From positions 3,436-9,523 of the forward strand of contig VBHE01000205.1 in the NCBI GenBank assembly GCA_005889515.1: a stretch of 6,088 nt of DNA, written 5' to 3'. The position numbers were made by a program, and so were the translations under genes. Source of the stretch: Chloroflexota bacterium (GTDB taxonomy: Bacteria; Chloroflexota; Dormibacteria; Aeolococcales; Aeolococcaceae). The notes under the pieces were generated by a model. That model searched no databases, was not told the DNA's origin, and saw only the letters and a program-made list of their open reading frames with translations. Below are positions 1-4,750 of the stretch, piece by piece; the stretch's first letter is position 1; each line of letters starts with the position of its first letter.

Positions 1-414
1 CGCCGCGGTCTCCTCGGTGAGGGTGCCCATCCGGACCAGGTCATCGACGCCGAAGGGGTCCTTGCGGAACTTGCGGATGGTGAGGAGCGGGCCGTTCACC
101 GCCACCGGGGGGATGCTCACCGCCACCCGGGAGCCGTCGAGGAGGCGGGCGTCGCACACCGGCTGCTCGGCGTCGACGCGGCGCCCGACCGAGCCGACGA
201 TGAGCGCGATGACGTCGAGGAGCTCGTTCTCGTCGCGGAAGCTGAGGCCGGTGGGCTCGATGCGCCCGCCGCGCTCGGCGAAGATGGTGTCGGGACCCAC
301 CACCATGATCTCGGTGATGGTCTGGTCCTCGATGAGCGCCCGGAGCGGGCCCAGGTTCTCGAGGTAGTGGTCGAGCCGCTCGGCGGCGGCGATGGAGGCG
401 AGGTCGGTGGTCAC
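1..414 (-). CDS. CpaF/TadA-like type II/IV secretion ATPase, N-terminal part (cut by window edge)
   Basis: The first 138 residues of a secretion-system ATPase, read on the minus strand; the gene continues past base 1. By family, CpaF/TadA ATPases are cytoplasmic hexamers that power Flp/Tad pilus assembly or related secretion. The visible part matches the N-terminal domain: residues LGPLRALIEDQTITEIMVVG, then GPDTIFAERGGRIEPTGLSF, then VGRRVDAEQPVCDARLLDGS, then VNGPLLTIRKFRKDPFG. The Walker A and B motifs would lie outside the window. The start is taken as GTG at 414-412 (VTTDLASIAAAERLDHYLENL). No in-frame ATG or GTG was found just upstream, and the nearby ATG at 431-429 is out of frame and stops after three codons. 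I see no clear Shine-Dalgarno. Many CpaF proteins carry a longer N-terminus, so this is a short form or the start is uncertain. It lies 83 bp downstream of the HxlR gene. The family call is firm; pilus versus another secretion role is not decided. Confidence 0.85.
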   Translation of the reverse strand, partial: MTTDLASIAAAERLDHYLENLGPLRALIEDQTITEIMVVGPDTIFAERGGRIEPTGLSFRDENELLDVIALIVGSVGRRVDAEQPVCDARLLDGSRVAVSIPPVAVNGPLLTIRKFRKDPFGVDDLVRMGTLTEETAA

Positions 415-497
415 CGGCGCATCGTGCCCCGGGCCGGGACCGCGGACGTGACCCGTCGGCTGAGGGACCGTGCCGTCGGGGTGACGAGAACGAACGG

Positions 498-983
498 TCA
501 GCTGGGCGCGGGCCGCCTCGGGAGCACGCTCCCGCCGCCGCGACCGGGGCCGGCGACGGCCCGCATCGCCCGCGCATCGAGCGCCTCGCCGCACTCCGAG
601 CAGGTCGGGACCGCCTCGGCGACGTGGCCGCAGGCCCGGTGCACGAGCTGGACCGGCGCTCCGCCGGGCGCGGCCCACCGGTCGCCCCACTGCCGCATCG
701 CGGTGAGCACGTGCCAGAGGTCACGGCCCTTGTCGGTGAGGCGGTAGTCCCAGCGGGTGGGGCGCTCCTGGTAGGGCACCCGCTCGAGCACCCCCTCCCC
801 GACGAGGTGGGAGAGCCGCTGGTTGAGCACGTTGCGCGAGATGCCGAGGCGGGACTGGAAGTCGTCGAATCGGGTCACCCCGAGGAAGGCGTCGCGGACG
901 ATGAGCATCGACCACCACTCCCCCACCACCTCGAGGCACTGGGCGACGGAGCAGTCCATCGCCCGGAAGCTGGTCCGCTGCAT
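498..983 (-). CDS. HxlR-family winged-helix transcriptional regulator
   Basis: A 161-residue regulator of the HxlR family, DNA-binding proteins that often sense redox or electrophilic signals and commonly control a neighbouring gene. The conserved N-terminal Cys11 is followed by CSVAQCLEVVGEWWSMLIVR (11-30), RFDDFQSRLGISRNVLNQRL (38-57) as the helix-turn-helix, and the wing region ERPTRWDYRLTDKGRDLWHV (73-92). Residues 113-132 form a zinc-ribbon-like segment with C118-G-H120 and C128-x2-C131, ending in GEALDAR. The last 20 residues are Gly/Pro/Arg-rich and look unstructured. The start at 983 is preferred over Met9 because a TAGAAT -10 hexamer ends 7 bases upstream of it, fitting a leaderless mRNA; no Shine-Dalgarno is seen. 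The gene is divergent from the molybdopterin oxidoreductase across 53 bp holding a palindrome, so it probably regulates both genes. That target and the ligand are inference. The family call is firm. Confidence 0.92.
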   Translation of the reverse strand: MQRTSFRAMDCSVAQCLEVVGEWWSMLIVRDAFLGVTRFDDFQSRLGISRNVLNQRLSHLVGEGVLERVPYQERPTRWDYRLTDKGRDLWHVLTAMRQWGDRWAAPGGAPVQLVHRACGHVAEAVPTCSECGEALDARAMRAVAGPGRGGGSVLPRRPAPS

Positions 984-989
984 GGGGGC

Positions 990-1018
990 ATTCTAGAGGG
1001 TTGCGTGACAGAACTCAC
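990..1018 (-). promoter_or_regulatory. Candidate leaderless promoter of the HxlR gene
   Basis: On the minus strand, TAGAAT (995-990) matches the -10 consensus at five of six bases and lies 6 bp before the ATG at 983, so transcription would begin at or next to the start codon. Seventeen bases upstream is a weak -35, GTGAGT (1018-1013), matching at three of six. No Shine-Dalgarno precedes the ATG, which agrees with a leaderless transcript. The -35 lies inside the palindrome at 1004-1019. Confidence 0.5.
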
Positions 1019-1029
1019 GTCGCTAGAGT
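1001..1029 (+). promoter_or_regulatory. Candidate leaderless promoter of the molybdopterin oxidoreductase gene
   Basis: TTGCGT (1001-1006), a 17-base spacer and TAGAGT (1024-1029) resemble a sigma70-type promoter. The -10 ends 7 bases before the ATG at 1037, so the transcript would start at about the A of the ATG. There is no Shine-Dalgarno. This supports the 1037 start over the in-frame TTG at 1001, which lies in the -35 box. The -35 overlaps the palindrome at 1004-1019. Confidence 0.55.
1004..1019. promoter_or_regulatory. Palindromic operator candidate between HxlR and oxidoreductase genes
   Basis: CGTGA and TCACG form perfect 5-bp inverted half-sites around a 6-base centre (CAGAAC). The site overlaps the -35 regions of both divergent promoters, so one bound dimer could block both. 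HxlR proteins bind DNA as dimers, which makes the adjacent HxlR protein the first candidate. The GTGA-N6-TCAC layout also equals the core of CRP/FNR-family sites, so a CRP-like regulator is an alternative. Which protein binds is not shown by the sequence. Confidence 0.5.
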
Positions 1030-1036
1030 GCATCCT

Positions 1037-3376
1037 ATGAGCGAACCGAATGGCGACGGCTGGCACCGGACCGCCTGCATCCTCTGCTACGTCAACTGCG
1101 GCGTCGAGCTCGGCGTCGAGGGCCGGAGCATCGTCCGGGTCCGCGGCGACAAGGCCCACCCCCGCTCCCACGGCTACCTCTGCCAGAAGGCGCAGCGCCT
1201 CCACTTCTACGGCGAGCACGCCGACCGGCTGCGCACCCCCCTGCGCCGCACCTCCTCCGGCGGCTTCGAGGCGATCTCCTGGGAGGAGGCGCTCACCGAG
1301 CTCGCCTCACGGCTGCGCGAGCTCCGAGCCGCCCATGGCGGCGACGGCTTCGCCTTCTACGGCGGCGGTGGCCAGGGCAACCACCTCGGCGGCGCGTACG
1401 GCGTCTCGCTCATGCGGGCCATGGGGTCGTCGAACTTCTACGGCGCCCTCGCCCAGGAGAAGACCGGCGACTTCTGGGTCAACGGCCACCTCTTCGGCGC
1501 CCAGAGCTGCCACACCGCCGAGGACGTCGAGAACACCGACCTGCTGGTGGTGCTCGGCTGCAATCCCTGGCTCGCCCACGGCTTTCCCAACGCCCGCCTC
1601 GCGCTGCGGGAGATCAGCCGGGACCCGGCACGGCGGATGCTGGTCATCGACCCCCGCCGCACCGAGGCGGCGGAGATGGCCGACCTCCACCTCCAGCTCC
1701 GCCCGGGGACCGACGCCTACCTCCTCGGCGCGATCCTCTCCCTCGTCCTCCGCCGCGGCGGCGAGGACCGCGATTTCCTCGCCGCGCGCACCACCGGCTT
1801 CGAGGAGGTCGCGGCGGCGCTCGCCTCGGTGCCGGTCGAGGATTGGGTCGCGCACGCCGGGGTGGCGCTCGCCGACGTCGAGCGCGCCGTCGACATGATC
1901 CTCGCCGCCGAGGCGATGTGCGTGCGCGTCGAGCTCGGCCTCCAGCAGTCGCGCCGCTCGACGCTCAACTCCTACCTGGAGAAGCTGCTCTTCCTCCTCA
2001 CCGGCAACTTCGGCCGCGCGGGCACGAACAACCTGCACAGCTGGCTCCAGCCGCTGTGGGGGAACTCCCGCGGCGAGCGCAGCGCGGTCAGCGGGCAGGA
2101 GCAGATCGCCGGGCTCTACCCGCCGAACCGGCTGACCGAGGAGATCCTCACCGACCATCCCCGCCGCCTGCGCGCGCTCTGGGTGGACAGCGCCAACCCG
2201 GCGAACACCGCCGCGGACACCGCGCGGGTCGAGGAGGCTCTGCGCAGCCTCGACCTCGTCGTCGTCGTCGACGTCGCCATGACCGAGACCGCGGCCCTCG
2301 CCGACTACGTGCTCCCCGCCGCGTCGCAGTACGAGAAGTGGGAGTACACGCTCTTCACCCTCGAGTTCCCGAGGAACATGATCCAGGTGCGACGGCCGAT
2401 CCTCGAGCCGCTGCCGGGGACGCTCCCCGAGCCGGAGATCTACACGCGGCTGCTGCGCGCCATGGACGCGCTCCCCGCCGAGGAGACGCTGGCCGAGCTG
2501 CGCGACCTCGCCGCCACCGACCGCGCCGGCTTCGCGGGACGGCTGCGCGAGGTCCTCGGCGCCGAGCCCGGGTACGCGGCGGTGGCCCCGGTGGTGCTCT
2601 ACGAGACCCTCGGCCGCGTGCTCCCCGACGGGGTCGGAGCGGCGGCGCCGCTGTGGCCGGCGTGCCACGCCCTCGCCCAGCGCGACCCCGACGCGGTGCG
2701 CGCCGCCGGCATCGTCGGCGACGGCCCCCTCCTCGGCGAGGCGCTCTTCGCCCGGGTGGTCTCCTCCCCCTCCGGCGCGCTCTTCTCGGTCCACGACTAC
2801 GACGCCGTGTGGTCGATGGTCCGCCACCCGGACCGGCGGGTGCACCTCGCCGTCCCCGAGCTGCTCGGGTGGCTCTCCCGCCTCGGCGCCGAGTGCGACG
2901 CCGACGAGGACGCGGAGTACCCGTTCACCCTCGTCAACGGGCAGCGGAGGATGCACAACGCCAACCAGATCTTCCGCACCCCGGCGTGGCGGAGGAGTGA
3001 TCCGGACGGGGCACTGCGCATCCATCCCGACGACCTTGCCGCCCTCGGCGGGGAGGACGAGGGGTGGATCGAGGTCGCGACCCGTACCGGGCGGCTGCTC
3101 GCCCGGGCCGAGGTCGACACCAGCCTCCGCCCCGGGGTCGTCAGCCTCCCCCACGGCTACGGCCAGGGCTACCCCGACGGCCGGGGCGGACGCGTCGTCG
3201 ACGGGCCGCGGATCAACCTGCTCACCGCCGGCGACGACTGCGATCCGATCGCGGCCACCCCGCACCACAAGAACGTGCGGGTGCGGCTGCGCCCCGCGAC
3301 GGCGGCGGAGGCCGCCGCCGCCGAGGAGCGCTCGGAGCGGATCCGGGAGCTGGCCACCGCCGAGCGGGGCGGCTGA
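1037..3376 (+). CDS. Molybdopterin-dependent oxidoreductase, DMSO reductase superfamily
   Basis: A 779-residue catalytic subunit of the bis-MGD molybdenum/tungsten oxidoreductases (COG0243 type). An N-terminal [4Fe-4S] site is visible as C14-x2-C17-x3-C21-x27-C49, followed by K51, the usual electron-transfer lysine position. Cofactor-binding core motifs follow: LLVVLGCNPWLAHG (169-182), VIDPRRTEAAEMADLHLQLR (203-222) with PGTDAYLL, LFLLTGNFGRAGTNN (318-332), LWVDSANPANTAAD (381-394) and ETAALADYVLPAASQYEKWE (417-436). The C-terminal dinucleotide-binding domain spans about 628-752, with LVNGQRRMHNANQIFRTPAW (632-651), RPGVVSLPHGYG (698-709) and DPIAATPHHKNVRVRL (736-751). No Tat or Sec signal is present, so it is probably cytoplasmic. 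No beta or membrane subunit, FAD domain or molybdenum-cofactor gene lies nearby, so the electron partner and substrate are unknown. No Cys/Ser is evident where the Mo ligand is expected (around 138-143); C158 is the nearest cysteine. The start at 1037 follows from the leaderless promoter. Expression is probably controlled by the divergent HxlR protein. Confidence 0.93.
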   Translation: MSEPNGDGWHRTACILCYVNCGVELGVEGRSIVRVRGDKAHPRSHGYLCQKAQRLHFYGEHADRLRTPLRRTSSGGFEAISWEEALTELASRLRELRAAHGGDGFAFYGGGGQGNHLGGAYGVSLMRAMGSSNFYGALAQEKTGDFWVNGHLFGAQSCHTAEDVENTDLLVVLGCNPWLAHGFPNARLALREISRDPARRMLVIDPRRTEAAEMADLHLQLRPGTDAYLLGAILSLVLRRGGEDRDFLAARTTGFEEVAAALASVPVEDWVAHAGVALADVERAVDMILAAEAMCVRVELGLQQSRRSTLNSYLEKLLFLLTGNFGRAGTNNLHSWLQPLWGNSRGERSAVSGQEQIAGLYPPNRLTEEILTDHPRRLRALWVDSANPANTAADTARVEEALRSLDLVVVVDVAMTETAALADYVLPAASQYEKWEYTLFTLEFPRNMIQVRRPILEPLPGTLPEPEIYTRLLRAMDALPAEETLAELRDLAATDRAGFAGRLREVLGAEPGYAAVAPVVLYETLGRVLPDGVGAAAPLWPACHALAQRDPDAVRAAGIVGDGPLLGEALFARVVSSPSGALFSVHDYDAVWSMVRHPDRRVHLAVPELLGWLSRLGAECDADEDAEYPFTLVNGQRRMHNANQIFRTPAWRRSDPDGALRIHPDDLAALGGEDEGWIEVATRTGRLLARAEVDTSLRPGVVSLPHGYGQGYPDGRGGRVVDGPRINLLTAGDDCDPIAATPHHKNVRVRLRPATAAEAAAAEERSERIRELATAERGG

Positions 3377-3403
3377 TGCCCCGGCTCAGTAGCCGGAGCC
3401 GCC
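3368..3403. terminator. Bulged hairpin across the 3' ends of two convergent genes (possible two-way terminator)
   Basis: An outer 7-bp stem pairs GGCGGCT (3368-3374) with AGCCGCC (3397-3403). An inner 6-bp stem pairs CCGGCT (3381-3386) with AGCCGG (3391-3396) around the loop CAGT. A 6-base bulge (3375-3380) lies on the left arm. The structure includes the stop codons of both the oxidoreductase and the lipoprotein gene. No T-tract follows on either strand, so it is not a textbook intrinsic terminator. A role in ending or insulating convergent transcription is inferred. Confidence 0.4.
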
Positions 3404-3961
3404 GCTGCTCGAGGTCGTGGTGCCGCCCGAGGATCCGGAGGTCGAGGTGATCTGGGCACCGGCGGGGCTCAGCGGATACCACGTCCCGCCGAAGCTGACG
3501 ATCCCCAGTCCCTTCGCCTGGCCGGGCCCGCTGTCGCCCGTGTAGGTGTAGAGCGGCCAGCCCGCGTAGGTGATGTACAGGCTGCCGCTCGGCCCCTTGA
3601 TGGTGCTGAGCTTCGAGGCGTCGATCCCGGTGCCGGCGATCGGCGCGGCCACCCCCGAGGGCAGCTCGGTGTCGGGCCAGACCTTCGTGCACCCGTTCTC
3701 GTCGGTGCAGGTGAGGGTGCCGCCCTTCTCGGAGGTGAGCATGTAGAGGGTCATGCCGCTGCCGTTGACGAGAACCGTGCCCACCCCGGGCACGGCGGCG
3801 GCGGAGACCGTGTAGGCGGCCTTCGACGCCCCCGACGCGGACGTCTGCGAGGACGAGGAGGCCGATGAGCCTCCGTAGCTCGAGCCCGAGCCGCAGGCGG
3901 CCAGGCTCAGCGTTCCCACCGCCAGGACGGCCGCGGCGGGAAGACGGCGTGGTGCGGACAT
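3386..3961 (-). CDS. Secreted lipoprotein with two COG4315/PF03640-type repeats
   Basis: A 191-residue predicted lipoprotein. The signal peptide has a basic start (MSAPRR), a hydrophobic stretch (7-19) and the lipobox L20-A21-A22-C23, so Cys23 should be lipidated and the protein anchored outside the membrane. A Ser/Gly-rich linker (24-46) follows. Repeat 1 covers about 57-103, with TLYMLTSE (71-78), C85 and C91, and KVWPDTELP (93-101). Repeat 2 covers about 117-166, with PLYTYTGDSGPGQAKGLGIV (136-155) and GGTWYPLSP. Repeat 2 keeps the family's Yx(F/W/Y)xxD signature (Y138, Y140, D143); in repeat 1 it has drifted to Y-M-L-T-S-E. The tail is a Ser/Gly/Thr-rich stretch ending in Tyr. A GAGGAG Shine-Dalgarno 8 bases upstream fixes the start. 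The molecular function of this family is not established. The gene is convergent with the oxidoreductase and divergent from the TetR gene; a functional link to either is only possible. Confidence 0.9.
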   Translation of the reverse strand: MSAPRRLPAAAVLAVGTLSLAACGSGSSYGGSSASSSSQTSASGASKAAYTVSAAAVPGVGTVLVNGSGMTLYMLTSEKGGTLTCTDENGCTKVWPDTELPSGVAAPIAGTGIDASKLSTIKGPSGSLYITYAGWPLYTYTGDSGPGQAKGLGIVSFGGTWYPLSPAGAQITSTSGSSGGTTTSSSGGSGY

Positions 3962-3969
3962 GGTGTGTG

Positions 3970-3975
3970 CTCCTC
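3970..3975 (-). promoter_or_regulatory. Shine-Dalgarno of the lipoprotein gene
   Basis: On the minus strand, GAGGAG lies 8 bases before the ATG at 3961. It decides the start: the open frame continues 137 codons upstream to 4372, but that extension would put the lipoprotein signal peptide in mid-protein. Confidence 0.75.
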
Positions 3976-4041
3976 GGTGACGGCCTGCCCCCACCTTCAG
4001 ATACCGGAGACGGTTACGAGCGCCGGCCCCCGAGAGCGTGG

Positions 4042-4070
4042 TTGACCTCCGAGGTCCCTCTCGGTACACT
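4042..4070 (+). promoter_or_regulatory. Sigma70-type promoter of the TetR-hydrolase operon
   Basis: TTGACC (4042-4047), a 17-base spacer and TACACT (4065-4070) form the best -35/-10 pair in the window, matching consensus at five and four of six bases. The expected start of transcription is near 4077, only about 5 bases before the TTG start codon at 4082, so the mRNA would be almost leaderless. The predicted start falls inside the palindrome at 4071-4091. Confidence 0.65.
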
Positions 4071-4098
4071 CCGATACCACTTTGGTACAGGAAGGTAC
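4063..4098 (+). repeat. Three phased GGTAC direct repeats
   Basis: GGTAC occurs at 4063-4067, 4084-4088 and 4094-4098. The steps are 21 and 10 bases, close to two turns and one turn of the helix, so all three face the same side of the DNA. The first copy overlaps the -10 hexamer, the second lies in the palindrome, and the third is within the first codons of the TetR gene. They may be half-sites for co-operative repressor binding. Confidence 0.4.
4071..4091. promoter_or_regulatory. Palindromic operator candidate over the TetR transcription start
   Basis: A perfect inverted repeat, TACCA (4075-4079) and TGGTA (4083-4087), surrounds a 3-base centre. After a 2-base mismatch on each side, CC (4071-4072) pairs with GG (4090-4091), giving 7 of 9 paired positions. 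It covers the predicted transcription start and the TTG codon, a usual place for TetR-family autorepression. Binding by the TetR protein encoded next to it is inference. Confidence 0.5.
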
Positions 4099-4750
4099 CG
4101 GAAGCCCCTTCCTCGAGCGCCACCGGTCCGCCAGGGAGGCCGTCCTTGCCTCGCACCGGGGACGTCTGATCGCCGCGGCCGCCCAGCTGATGGGCACCAA
4201 GGGCTGCGCCGCCATGACGGTGGGAGACATCGTCGAGCGCGCCCGGGTCTCCCGGCGGACCTTCTACGAGCACTTCCGCGACAAGGAGGACGTCGTCCTC
4301 GCCGCCGGCCGCCTCGGCCAGCGCTTCATCGCCGGCAGGATCGCCGCGGAGCTCGCCGGCATCCCCATCCACGACTGGCGGGCGCGGCTGCGGGTCAGCC
4401 TGCAGACCTACTTCGAGACCCTCGCCGCCGAGCCGCGGCTGGTCCGGTCGGCGGAGGCCGCGGCGACGGCCATCGGCGGCCGCGCGCTCGAGCTGCGCGC
4501 CCAGTCGCTCGCCTGGTCGGTGGCCCAGATGCGCGCGCTCAACGCCATCGCCCGGGCCGGCGACCCGAGCATCCCCGAGCTCGACGACACCGAGCTCATG
4601 CTCCTCGTCGGCGGGATCGGCGAGGTGGTGCGCGACGCGGCAAGGGAGGACCGCATCGAGCGCCTCCCCGAGCAGGCGCCCGCGGTCATCCGGCTCGCCG
4701 AGGCGATCCTCTCCGGCCGGATGCGGCCCGAACAGGAGGCGGAGACATGA
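4082..4750 (+). CDS. TetR/AcrR-family transcriptional regulator
   Basis: A 222-residue one-component repressor-type protein. The N-terminal DNA-binding domain spans about residues 24-72: helix 1 at SHRGRLIAAAAQLMGTKG (24-41), then MTVGDIVERARVSRRTFYEH (45-64) with the recognition helix near 56-63, then FRDKEDVVLAA. The C-terminal ligand-binding half (about 80-212) is mostly helical and diverged; its ligand cannot be read from sequence. The start is TTG at 4082. An in-frame stop lies at 4043-4045, no in-frame ATG or GTG lies between, and the next Met (37) would cut through helix 1. Promoter, near-leaderless start and operator-like palindrome all sit just upstream, suggesting autoregulation. 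The stop codon overlaps the hydrolase start (ATGA), so the hydrolase is the likely main target. The divergent lipoprotein 120 bp away could be a second target. The family call is firm; the target and effector are inferred. Confidence 0.92.
   Translation: MVQEGTGSPFLERHRSAREAVLASHRGRLIAAAAQLMGTKGCAAMTVGDIVERARVSRRTFYEHFRDKEDVVLAAGRLGQRFIAGRIAAELAGIPIHDWRARLRVSLQTYFETLAAEPRLVRSAEAAATAIGGRALELRAQSLAWSVAQMRALNAIARAGDPSIPELDDTELMLLVGGIGEVVRDAAREDRIERLPEQAPAVIRLAEAILSGRMRPEQEAET
4734..4739 (+). promoter_or_regulatory. Shine-Dalgarno of the coupled hydrolase gene
   Basis: A consensus AGGAGG inside the end of the TetR gene lies 7 bases before the ATG at 4747. With the ATGA overlap it fixes the hydrolase start and indicates translational coupling. 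Confidence 0.85.

Noticed and set aside
415..497. A separate small gene or terminator between the HxlR and CpaF genes
   Set aside because: The only ATG on the minus strand here (431) is followed by a stop after three codons, and no strong hairpin with a T-tract is visible in these 83 bases.
41..724. A 227-codon minus-strand frame overlapping the CpaF and HxlR genes
   Set aside because: It is Arg/Pro/Gly-rich shadow text in a different frame from both genes; those two frames show clear CpaF and HxlR motifs.
1001..1036. TTG at 1001 as the start of the oxidoreductase, adding 12 residues
   Set aside because: The TTG lies in the apparent -35 box and lacks a Shine-Dalgarno, while the ATG at 1037 sits 7 bases after a -10 hexamer and gives a normal distance to the first cysteine.
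1307..3268. A 653-codon open frame on the minus strand opposite the molybdopterin oxidoreductase
   Set aside because: Its translation is low-complexity Gly/Ala/Arg/Glu/Val text with no motif. Long antisense frames are expected in very GC-rich genes, and the plus-strand protein has clear family motifs over the whole span.
3962..4372. Extending the lipoprotein upstream to 4372 on the minus strand
   Set aside because: It would bury the signal peptide and lipobox inside the protein and overlap the TetR gene; GAGGAG sits before the ATG at 3961.
3865..4746. Extending the hydrolase frame upstream to 3865
   Set aside because: The upstream translation is Arg/Pro-rich shadow of the lipoprotein and TetR genes. 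AGGAGG plus ATG at 4747 and the signal peptide define the true start.
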